From contig CACYSQ010000005.1 in NCBI GenBank assembly GCA_902777125.1, forward strand, positions 1 to 64,000: 64,000 nucleotides of DNA, in the 5' to 3' direction. The stretch is from Ruminococcus flavefaciens. Lineage in GTDB: Bacteria > Bacillota > Clostridia > Oscillospirales > Ruminococcaceae. The position numbers and the translations under genes are program-made. This document shows, in pieces, positions 18,590 through 25,482 of this stretch. Numbering within the stretch: position 1 is the first letter of the stretch; every line of letters begins with the position of its first letter. A model generated the notes under the pieces. The model was not told the DNA's origin and did not search any database. It saw nothing but the letters and a program-made list of their open reading frames with translations.

Positions 18590-21500
18590 TCACTTGATGC
18601 ACCATACGTCCGGTTCTTCGGGACGCACATATTCGGTGGTATCGAGGTAGAAATCGGTATGCGGAGGCTGGTTATAGCCGTTGTTCTGAGAGGCTATCTG
18701 CACGCGGTACTGCGGATTGTGCATGAGCGTATAGATATTGTACTTGCTCTCGAATGTGGTCGTGAACACTCTCAGACCGCCGCCCGACTTTCTCATGATT
18801 ATCTCCTCGCGCCAGTCGCCTGTGAGGTCGCAGGTGAGGCACGGATTGGACTTGGTGTAGTTGTTGTACTCAACGCCGTCGCCGGTGAAGACGCGTCCCT
18901 TGCCGTACTGATCGACCATAGCGCGATCCATGACCGCTCTTTCGAGGACGTCAGACCAGTAGACGAGGAAGTTCTGTCCCCACTTGGTGATGTCCTTCCA
19001 CTCGCAGACAACGCCGTGGCTGCCTGTGCAGGAGTAAACGTTTCCGCTGTGCGAGCCGTTCATCTCAGCGCCGCCGTTTCCGGTGACGATGTTGTCGCAT
19101 ATCGCGCGTCCGGTGTCGCCGGAGGCAGTCTCCCTGTAGAGCACCCTTGCTGTAGCGGCATCGCGGAGGATTATTCCGAAGCCAACGTCCTTGCCGCTGG
19201 GACTGGTCTTGTCCTCGAGGCACTGGAATATCTCCAGACCGGGATTGGACGGGTCAAAGTCGCCGATGTGCATAGCATCGCCGTGTGCAAGACCTGTTGC
19301 ATTGAGAACGGTACCGTCCTCATTGAGAACAGCCGAGCCGATAACTATTTCCTGCCTGCCGTCCTGATCCACGTCAGCAGCCATGCAGTGGTGGTTGCCG
19401 TCGCCGTAGCCGATAACGGACTTGTTCGTGCCGGTATCCCACTTCCAGTTGAGCTTGAGCTTCTTGTTCTCGACCTTGTAGGTGGTCATGGTAGTGCGCT
19501 CATAGTAGCCTCGTCCGAAGCAGGCGTAGGGGTTAATGCCGTCGAGGTAGGCAACGCAGCCGGTGAAACGGTCGCAGCGGTTGCCCCATGTATCGCCCCA
19601 TGAGCTAACCTCGCCTCTTGCTGCCTGGAAATCAATGGTATCGAGAGCCTTTCCGGTCTCGCCGTCAAAGAGGGTGAGGTATTCCGGACCGCTGATGATA
19701 CGTCCGCTCGGAGCATAGGAGCCGTTGCGGAGCTTCATGGGAGTAGTATCGCGGTAATCGGCATTGCCGTTTCCGATAACGACACCTGCGCCGTCCTTAG
19801 TGCCGTCCGCAGTCTTGCATATCATCTCAGCCTTGCCGTCGCCGTCGAAGTCGTAGACCATGAACTGCGTGTAGTGAGCGCCTGCACGGATATTCTTTCC
19901 GAGGTCGATGCGCCAGAGGAGCTTTCCGTCGAGCTTGTAGCAGTCGAGGATAACGTTTCCGGTATATCCTGCATCGGCGTTGTCGTGGGAATTGCTGGGG
20001 TCCCACTTGACGATTATCTCATACTGACCGTCGCCGTCAACATCGCCGACAGAGCAGTCGTTTTCGGTATAGGTATAAGCCACGCCGTCAGGAGTAGTGC
20101 CTCCGGGAGGCGTCTGCGTTGCGATATCGAAGTAAGCGCCGCTCTGACCGCTGTTCTTGGTGGAATAATTGGTCGAGAACTGTGCATACTCAGTACGTTC
20201 GCCGTTGACATAGGCGTCAATGGTGTACTTGTCGGTCGCCGTACCGTCCTTGTCGAAGTAGTTGGAGGCGTCTTTCATAGTGAAGGTGCCGAGCTTGGTG
20301 TGGTCGTCATCGCTCCTTATCCTCCAGAGGTCGAAGGTGGTCTCGGAGTTATCGGTAGCGAGAAGCCTCCAGCTCACAAGGACGCCGTTTCCGGTATAAG
20401 CAGCGGAAACTCCGCGGTCGAGCTTCTCAACGCGCATACCGTTCTCAGCCCTGTCATGAGGTGCAGCGGTATCGGCATTCGTTATCTCGAGGTAGTCCAT
20501 GTTTGGACCGCCGCCGGAGGTCGTCGCGTAAGCCTTTATGGTGTTTTTGCCCTTGCGGAGGGCAACTGTCGTTTTTACATCGTCCCATTCCGTCCATGAG
20601 CCCGTGCCGTTGAAATCGAGATACTGACCGTATTCGCGGTCGCCGTTTACGATGAGCTTTATCGGACGGTTGGTGTTTGAGCCGTTGGAATAGCGCATAT
20701 CCGCGGTATAGTTACCGTCCTCGGGAACTTCTACCGTCCACTCGACATAGCCGCCGATAGCGTTGTCATAGTTGAAGTAGGCTGTTCCGGCAAAACCGGA
20801 GTTGGTATTCTCCTCCCAGCCCTTGTGAGTCTGAGCTTCTATCGCGTAGTAGCGTTCCTGAAGCGGCGGAGCTGTCGTAGTAGTAGTGGTCGTGGTGGAA
20901 GTTGTAGTCGTGGTAGTTGTAGTGGTCGAGGTCTCGGTCGTAGAGGTAGTAGTGGAGGTTAAGGGAATATACTCCACGGGCACTTTCGGATCCGGATTGT
21001 TCGAGGTGCGGAAAACTTCCGAGTCCGGACTGATCGAAACAGCTCTGTCACTTTCTATCCTGATGATATTTTCACCGGCTTTCAGCTCGATGATAACGAT
21101 AGTCTCACTTTCGCCCTCAGGAATAACGAACGGCGTCTGGAACATCTCGTCGTTCACCATTACCGAACTCAATGATTCGGCACCGGTGTTGTTTTTCACG
21201 TTCAGACGGAGCTTGTAGTTGCCGTCAGCCTCGGCGGTATAACCGGTGACGTAAATAGTGTCGGTGCTCGAAACGCTTTTGCCGAGCGTACCGGCCTTGC
21301 CGTCGGATATCCTGACATACTCGCCCACATGATGAGTGCGGTCGCCTGTGAGCACCCACTGCATGATAGCAACGGCGTCCGCCATATTGACCTGATCGTC
21401 AGCGTTTGCGTCCGCAGCGAGAAGCTGGTTCTCGTCAAGCTCTGAGAGGTTGAGCTTGTACTTCTGGATAGCGAGGGCGTCCTTGTTGGTGACGCCGTCA

Positions 21501-21643
21501 TTCTCGATGACATCGCCGCGAAGATAATAGGCATCATCGGCGGCAGAGACAGCCGGAAGCGCAGAAAACGGTACTGCGGAGAGCGCGAGAGCAGCGCTCA
21601 GAGCACAGGCTGCGCCTCTCAGCCTTTTGGAATGCTTCTTCAA
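18590..21643 (-). CDS. Secreted rhamnogalacturonan lyase (PL11-like) with N-terminal dockerin and CBM35-like module
   Basis: A 1017-residue extracellular pectin-degrading enzyme predicted to cleave the rhamnogalacturonan I backbone. Start is TTG 21643, eight bases after GGGGG, giving a signal peptide (MKKHSKRLRGAACALSAALA, cut near residue 34). A type I dockerin spans about 41-100, with two Ca-binding repeats (GDVIENDGVTNKDALAIQ; ADANADDQVNMADAVAIM). Next come a beta-sandwich module, a Thr/Ser linker near 240-265 and a CBM35/CBM6-like module at about 275-400. The YesW/YesX-type beta-propeller lyase follows from about 405 (RVEKLDRGVSAAYTGNGVLV; many Asp-rich DxDGDG calcium loops). A dockerin at the N-terminus is less common than at the C-terminus. 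Confidence 0.93.
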   Translation of the reverse strand: MKKHSKRLRGAACALSAALALSAVPFSALPAVSAADDAYYLRGDVIENDGVTNKDALAIQKYKLNLSELDENQLLAADANADDQVNMADAVAIMQWVLTGDRTHHVGEYVRISDGKAGTLGKSVSSTDTIYVTGYTAEADGNYKLRLNVKNNTGAESLSSVMVNDEMFQTPFVIPEGESETIVIIELKAGENIIRIESDRAVSISPDSEVFRTSNNPDPKVPVEYIPLTSTTTSTTETSTTTTTTTTTSTTTTTTTTAPPLQERYYAIEAQTHKGWEENTNSGFAGTAYFNYDNAIGGYVEWTVEVPEDGNYTADMRYSNGSNTNRPIKLIVNGDREYGQYLDFNGTGSWTEWDDVKTTVALRKGKNTIKAYATTSGGGPNMDYLEITNADTAAPHDRAENGMRVEKLDRGVSAAYTGNGVLVSWRLLATDNSETTFDLWRIRSDDDHTKLGTFTMKDASNYFDKDGTATDKYTIDAYVNGERTEYAQFSTNYSTKNSGQSGAYFDIATQTPPGGTTPDGVAYTYTENDCSVGDVDGDGQYEIIVKWDPSNSHDNADAGYTGNVILDCYKLDGKLLWRIDLGKNIRAGAHYTQFMVYDFDGDGKAEMICKTADGTKDGAGVVIGNGNADYRDTTPMKLRNGSYAPSGRIISGPEYLTLFDGETGKALDTIDFQAARGEVSSWGDTWGNRCDRFTGCVAYLDGINPYACFGRGYYERTTMTTYKVENKKLKLNWKWDTGTNKSVIGYGDGNHHCMAADVDQDGRQEIVIGSAVLNEDGTVLNATGLAHGDAMHIGDFDPSNPGLEIFQCLEDKTSPSGKDVGFGIILRDAATARVLYRETASGDTGRAICDNIVTGNGGAEMNGSHSGNVYSCTGSHGVVCEWKDITKWGQNFLVYWSDVLERAVMDRAMVDQYGKGRVFTGDGVEYNNYTKSNPCLTCDLTGDWREEIIMRKSGGGLRVFTTTFESKYNIYTLMHNPQYRVQIASQNNGYNQPPHTDFYLDTTEYVRPEEPDVWCIK

Positions 21644-21739
21644 TTTAAAAACCCCCTTGGTCGTTCGTCTCCGGAGAGACAATGCTTGAAACGAAATATT
21701 AACAAATGCCTAATTTGGTAATATTTTTATGGTGATGAT

Positions 21740-21768
21740 ATTATACCATAATTCTCCGGTTTTGTCAA
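21740..21768 (-). promoter_or_regulatory. Predicted SigA promoter for the PL11-dockerin gene
   Basis: Minus-strand TTGACA and TATAAT with 17-bp spacing, about 100 bases upstream of the TTG start. Confidence 0.85.
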
Positions 21769-21846
21769 TGGTTTTCGGCAGTTTTTCTCGGTCGGCTCTT
21801 TCGTGAAACTGTCCGCAGCGGACCGCGGAATTGCAAATCAAAGGTC

Positions 21847-21875
21847 TTGAAATGCCTGCGGAAATAGTGTATAAT
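21847..21875 (+). promoter_or_regulatory. Predicted SigA promoter for the lipoprotein pair
   Basis: TTGAAA and TATAAT with 17-bp spacing, 38 bases upstream of the first lipoprotein ATG. Confidence 0.8.
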
Positions 21876-21912
21876 TATAGCAAATGAAAGTTCCATTCAA
21901 GGAGGCAATGAT

Positions 21913-22536
21913 ATGAAAAATACAAAACGCATTTCCGCAGCGGCATTCTTCCTGCTGCTCGCACTTTCCATGCTTGCATTCGTTTCCTGCGGCTCAAAGA
22001 AGTCGTCCTCGGAGTCCGCAAAGGCGACCCGTGCCCAGACACAAGCCACTGTGTCCGACGATACGGAGGCTTTCACGGAGACCGATGCTCCGGAAACGAC
22101 CACAAAGGCTGTTCAGACCGCAACAAAGGTCACGACCTCGAAAAAAACGACCTCCAAGACCACGACCTCCAAGACCACGACCTCGAAGAAGCAGACGACT
22201 ACAAAGGCGCAAAAAACCACGAAGCCTCAGACCACTACCGAGGCAAAGGCTTACGTCGAGTACAAATTCCGCAATAAGAAGTACCTCAGCGAGCATTTCA
22301 GCAAGCACGGCGGCGAATTCACCAAGGACTTCGGCTACAAGACCGCTGCCGAGTACGAAAAGGGCGCGAGCGACGTCATAAACAATCCCGATGCGCTGTT
22401 CAAGTACGAAGCCGAGGACGGCGACGGCGTTTACTATCTCGAGGCTACCAACGAGTTCGTCATTCTGTCGAAGGACGGCTATATACGGACGTATTTCCGT
22501 CCCAGCAAGGGCAAGGAATACTTCGACAGGCAGTAA
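21913..22536 (+). CDS. Lipoprotein with Thr/Lys linker and BECR-nuclease-like C-terminal domain
   Basis: A 207-residue lipoprotein. The signal sequence ends FVSC (lipid-attachment Cys near 26). A Thr/Ser/Lys linker (TTSKTTTSKTTTSKKQTTTK) spans about 60-112. The globular end (about 115-207) reads YLSEHFSKHGGEF, then YKTAAEYEKGASD, TNEFVILSKDGYIRTYFRP and a final YFDRQ. This His-xx-His-Gly / Gly-xx-Arg-Thr-Tyr-Phe arrangement resembles the BECR-type RNase toxin modules found at the ends of polymorphic toxins. That assignment is from motif memory, not a search. No immunity gene is obvious next to it. Confidence 0.7.
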   Translation: MKNTKRISAAAFFLLLALSMLAFVSCGSKKSSSESAKATRAQTQATVSDDTEAFTETDAPETTTKAVQTATKVTTSKKTTSKTTTSKTTTSKKQTTTKAQKTTKPQTTTEAKAYVEYKFRNKKYLSEHFSKHGGEFTKDFGYKTAAEYEKGASDVINNPDALFKYEAEDGDGVYYLEATNEFVILSKDGYIRTYFRPSKGKEYFDRQ

Positions 22537-22545
22537 GGTGAGAGT

Positions 22546-23220
22546 ATGAAAAGAACTATAGCAATGATCGCGGCAGTGCTTTCCGCAGGCATCATAGCGG
22601 CAGGCTGCTCGTCCGGCGAGACGTCAAGCACCTCCGAAACGGCAGTACCGTGCCTGACCCTCAGTGACCTCACCGACCTCAACGGCGGTTCAGTTCCCGA
22701 TATCGAATACTACTACGGCACAGACCGCGTAAGGCAGATAGACGGCAGGGTCAGCGGCAGGCAGGTCCACAGCGAGGACGATGCGCTGACCGTTATCAAG
22801 GAGCTTGAAAATATCATCGGCTGCAATACTACCGCAGGAGAGCTGCGGTTCAGAGTGAGAAATCCCGGTGATCCCGGATATATCTACGTTTTTGACCAGT
22901 ATTATGAGGGAGTCCCGGTCGATGGCAGCGTTGCCCTCTCGGTCGATGAAAACGGCGATACGACCAGACTTCTCAACCGTTTCGTGACCGGTATCGACAT
23001 AGACACAAAGCCCGGTATCTCTGCGGAGGAAGCTGCCTCCGACGCTGCCGGGAAGTACGGCTGCGAAACTGTCGGCGAGCCCGAGCTCGTGATAATCTGC
23101 ATGGACGGCGGCGCTCACCTCACATGGGACGTTAAGCTGAAAAGCACCGGTTATCCCGACGAGGTGTTCATAGATGCCGAAAACGGCAGTATACTCGCTG
23201 AAAACGGACCTATAAGCTGA
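22546..23220 (+). CDS. Lipoprotein with FTP/PepSY-like propeptide domains
   Basis: A 224-residue lipoprotein with lipobox AAGC (Cys near 21). The middle region, including FDQYYEGVPVDGSVALSVDE, resembles the FTP (fungalysin/thermolysin propeptide) fold. The following GISAEEAASDAAGKYGCETV through VFIDAENGSIL resembles PepSY. No peptidase domain is attached, so a free-standing protease-inhibitor or chaperone-like role is inferred. It lies nine bases after the previous lipoprotein and directly before uvrC. Confidence 0.75.
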   Translation: MKRTIAMIAAVLSAGIIAAGCSSGETSSTSETAVPCLTLSDLTDLNGGSVPDIEYYYGTDRVRQIDGRVSGRQVHSEDDALTVIKELENIIGCNTTAGELRFRVRNPGDPGYIYVFDQYYEGVPVDGSVALSVDENGDTTRLLNRFVTGIDIDTKPGISAEEAASDAAGKYGCETVGEPELVIICMDGGAHLTWDVKLKSTGYPDEVFIDAENGSILAENGPIS

Positions 23221-23228
23221 GGTGTAAG

Positions 23229-25043
23229 ATGAATACAAGACTGCCTTATCTGAGGGAAAAGACCTCGAAGCTGACCGCCTCTCCCGGAGTTTACATCATG
23301 AAGAACCGGGAGGGCGCTGTTATTTATATCGGCAAGGCTAAGAACCTCAAAAACCGCGTGACGAGCTATTTCCGCGAGAACCCCGACCATACCCCGAAGG
23401 TCGCGGCAATGGTCTCCCATGTCAACGACTACGATTTTATCGTCACAGACAGCGAATACGAGGCTCTTGTGCTGGAATGCAGCCTTATCAAGCAGCATAA
23501 GCCGAAGTACAATATCCTCCTCAAGGACGACAAGGGCTACCACTATATCCGCATCTCGGACGACGAATATCCGCGCATTACCAGCGAAAAACACACCAAG
23601 CTCCCCGGGAAGTACCTCGGTCCCTACACAAGCAGTACGGTCGCAAGGGAAGCCGTTGACGAGGCGAACCGCGTTTTCATGCTGCCGACCTGCCGCAGGA
23701 AATTCCCGCAGGATATCGGCAAGGGACGTCCGTGCCTCAACTACCACATCAAGACCTGCATGGGCGTATGCCGCGGAAAGGTCAGCCGCGAGAGCTACCT
23801 CGAAGCTGTAGAACAGGCGGTGGACTTCATACGCAGCGGAAGTGCAGCTTCCGTTGAACGCATGGAACAGGAGATGAACGCGGCTGCGGAGGCTCTCGAT
23901 TTCGAGAAGGCTGCCATGCTGCGCGACCGCATCATCGCCGTGAAAAAGGCTGCCGAGAAGCAGAAGATGATGAACAGCGGCGTTGAGTCCGCGGACGTCA
24001 TCGGCATCGCCGAGTATTACGGTGGAGTTTATGTTTCCGTACTGATGTACCGCGAGGACAGGCTCTACGACAAGGCGGTGTTCGAGTTCGGGAGCACCTC
24101 CGAGGATATCCTCAGCCAGTTCATGGAGCAGTTCTACCACGGCAGGGAGGATATCCCACATATCATTATCATCGACCATATCCCCGCTGAGGCGGAGCTT
24201 ATCGAGGAGCTTTTGCAGCAGCAGTCCGGACGCAAGGTCAGGCTCCACGTTCCGCAGAAGGGCAGACAGCTCGAACTCCTGCGGCTTGCCAAGAACAACA
24301 GCGCAGAGTACGCAGCGTTGCAGAATTCACGCACAGGCAAAGAGGTCATCGCCCTCGAGGAGCTCGGCAAGAGCCTCGGTCTGTCAAAGCCTCCGCGCTA
24401 CATCGAAGCCTACGATATATCGAACCTCTCCTCGGAGTCGATGGTCGCCGGAATGGTCGTCTTTGAGGACGGCAGACCGATGAAAAAAGCCTACAAGCGC
24501 TTCACCGTCAAGGAGCAGGAGCTCCAGAACGACTACGGCAGTATGCGCGAGGTGCTGAAGCGGCGGCTCACTCACATCGTGACCGGTGAGGGCGATGAAT
24601 ACTTCACGCGCACCCCCGACCTCATTCTCCTTGACGGCGGAAAGGGCCATGTCAACGCTGTTGCGCCGCTTCTCCGCGAGCTCGGGCTCGATATACCGCT
24701 GTTCGGTATGGTCAAGGACAACAAGCACCGTACCCGTGCCATTGCGACCGGCGGCGGCGAGATACAGATAAACGGTCTGAAAGCAGCATTCAGTCTCGTC
24801 ACGCAGATACAGGACGAGGTACACCGCTATTCCGTGCAGTTCATGCACTCCAAGCACAAGAAAAAGACATACAGCTCGGAGCTTCTGACGGTCAAGGGCA
24901 TCGGCGAGAAAAAGGCTGCGAAGATAATGATGAAGTACAAGACCCGCGCAAATCTCTTGCAGGCTGACCCGCAGGAGCTTGCCGTTACCGCAGGCGTGAG
25001 CATCGAAACTGCCATGGAGCTATGGCGGGTACTGCATAACTGA
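23229..25043 (+). CDS. uvrC: Excinuclease ABC subunit C
   Basis: UvrC makes both incisions in nucleotide excision repair. The 604-residue protein has an N-terminal GIY-YIG nuclease (GVY at 20-22, YIG at 33-35). A cysteine-containing region follows (LPTCRRKFPQDIGKGRPCLN), then a UVR helix pair near 205-240 (AAAEALDFEKAAMLRDRIIA). The RNase H-like endonuclease has YDISNLSSESMVAGMVVFED and LILLDGGKGHVNAV. Terminal helix-hairpin-helix motifs come near 555-600 (LLTVKGIGEKKAAKIM). It begins eight bases after the lipoprotein stop. Confidence 0.98.
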   Translation: MNTRLPYLREKTSKLTASPGVYIMKNREGAVIYIGKAKNLKNRVTSYFRENPDHTPKVAAMVSHVNDYDFIVTDSEYEALVLECSLIKQHKPKYNILLKDDKGYHYIRISDDEYPRITSEKHTKLPGKYLGPYTSSTVAREAVDEANRVFMLPTCRRKFPQDIGKGRPCLNYHIKTCMGVCRGKVSRESYLEAVEQAVDFIRSGSAASVERMEQEMNAAAEALDFEKAAMLRDRIIAVKKAAEKQKMMNSGVESADVIGIAEYYGGVYVSVLMYREDRLYDKAVFEFGSTSEDILSQFMEQFYHGREDIPHIIIIDHIPAEAELIEELLQQQSGRKVRLHVPQKGRQLELLRLAKNNSAEYAALQNSRTGKEVIALEELGKSLGLSKPPRYIEAYDISNLSSESMVAGMVVFEDGRPMKKAYKRFTVKEQELQNDYGSMREVLKRRLTHIVTGEGDEYFTRTPDLILLDGGKGHVNAVAPLLRELGLDIPLFGMVKDNKHRTRAIATGGGEIQINGLKAAFSLVTQIQDEVHRYSVQFMHSKHKKKTYSSELLTVKGIGEKKAAKIMMKYKTRANLLQADPQELAVTAGVSIETAMELWRVLHN

Positions 25044-25061
25044 CTTTTTACGCATCAGCTA

Positions 25062-25090
25062 TTGACAAATCAATTTTCACGGTGTATAAT
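25062..25090 (+). promoter_or_regulatory. Strong promoter of the antisense RNA, locus A
   Basis: Perfect TTGACA (25062-25067) and TATAAT (25085-25090) with 17-bp spacing, beginning 19 bases after the uvrC stop. The block GTGTATAATATACATGAAAT is identical at locus B (29418-29437 region). Confidence 0.88.
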
Positions 25091-25101
25091 ATACATGAAA
25101 T

Positions 25102-25130
25102 GATGTAAGTATCATTCTTAGTGATGTCAC
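25102..25130 (+). repeat. Direct repeat DR1, locus A (antisense RNA copy)
   Basis: GATGTAAGTAT, eight variable bases, GTGATGTCAC. It is the partner of 25271-25299, at identical length. Confidence 0.85.
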
Positions 25131-25142
25131 AACACAAAAGCA

Positions 25143-25187
25143 CCCCCATATGGAACCGGGAATTCCATATGGGGGCTTTGTGCTTTT
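25143..25187. terminator. Shared hairpin terminator, locus A
   Basis: A 13-bp stem CCCCCATATGGAA / TTCCATATGGGGG (25143-25155, 25163-25175, loop CCGGGAA) is flanked by a T run on the plus strand and by an A run (CAAAAG) on the other side. It can stop both convergent transcripts, and is where they would overlap at their 3' ends. Confidence 0.88.
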
Positions 25188-25197
25188 TGCTGCCGGT

Positions 25198-25287
25198 TTA
25201 CTTCCTGCCGCCGTCAAGCCACTTGCAGATATAGTGGAACACTATACGCGCAGCTATAGCAGCAAGAATAGATGTAAGTATATTCAT
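25198..25287 (-). CDS. Small hydrophobic peptide, predicted type I toxin (locus A)
   Basis: A 29-codon ORF from ATG 25287 to TAA 25198-25200, with GGGGGTGA eight bases upstream. The peptide starts MNILTSILAAIAARIVFHYI and ends CKWLDGGRK. This gives one hydrophobic membrane-spanning stretch followed by a charged tail, like Fst/TxpA-type toxins. It is homologous to the 32-residue peptide at 29545-29643 (shared ARIV, YICKWLD and final RK). It is too short for routine gene callers. Toxicity and membrane action are inferred. Confidence 0.72.
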   Translation of the reverse strand: MNILTSILAAIAARIVFHYICKWLDGGRK

Positions 25288-25299
25288 GTGTGATGTCAC
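25271..25299 (+). repeat. Direct repeat DR2, locus A (covers toxin start)
   Basis: GATGTAAGTAT, eight bases containing the complement of the toxin ATG, then GTGATGTCAC. It spans the toxin start codon and the bases up to its Shine-Dalgarno site. It is the second copy of 25102-25130. Confidence 0.85.
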
Positions 25300-25339
25300 C
25301 CCCTTCCCTTTGCCGAGGTTCGGGATTGGCAGCAACTAT

Positions 25340-25368
25340 ATTATAGAATAGACCGGAAATATATGCAA
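25340..25368 (-). promoter_or_regulatory. Promoter of predicted toxin, locus A
   Basis: Minus-strand TTGCAT and TATAAT with 17-bp spacing, about 53 bases upstream of the toxin ATG. The leader block GCTGCCAATCCC is conserved at locus B. Confidence 0.8.
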
Positions 25369-25442
25369 GCAAATGAAATACACACGCTCTCAAACTAAGC
25401 ATTAAGCACTATGAACTATGAACTAACCCCCCACGCATTAAA

Positions 25443-25468
25443 AAAGGCACACCAAAAGGTGTGCCTTT
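25443..25468 (-). terminator. Terminator of the XRE-cupin-AMP ligase gene
   Basis: Stem AAAGGCACACC / GGTGTGCCTTT with a four-base loop, followed on the minus strand by a T run. It is one of four near-identical GGCACACC terminators in this window. Confidence 0.9.
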
Positions 25469-25482
25469 AATGCTCGCGGAAA

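Larger units (their letters stand above)
25097..25188 (+). ncRNA. Predicted antisense RNA (antitoxin), locus A
   Basis: A transcript of about 90 bases is predicted from the promoter at 25062-25090 to the hairpin at 25143-25175 and its T run. Near its 5' end, 25102-25130 is a 29-base direct repeat of 25271-25299. The outer 11 (GATGTAAGTAT) and 10 (GTGATGTCAC) bases are identical. The second copy covers the start codon of the convergent toxin gene, so this RNA would pair with the toxin translation start. Confidence 0.7.

Noticed and set aside
18659-20599. Long plus-strand frames opposite the rhamnogalacturonan lyase
   Set aside because: They are shadows of a GC-rich coding strand. Products are Val/Ala-rich without domains, while the minus-strand frame has clear modules.
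25102-25299. Direct repeats as an attachment site or insertion target duplication
   Set aside because: No integrase or element ends are present, and the copies sit precisely at the RNA 5' end and the toxin start, with a matching arrangement at locus B.
25214-25402. 62-codon minus-strand frame overlapping toxin locus A
   Set aside because: It starts upstream of the toxin promoter, is in another frame from the ICKWLD peptide, lacks an RBS and is not conserved at locus B.
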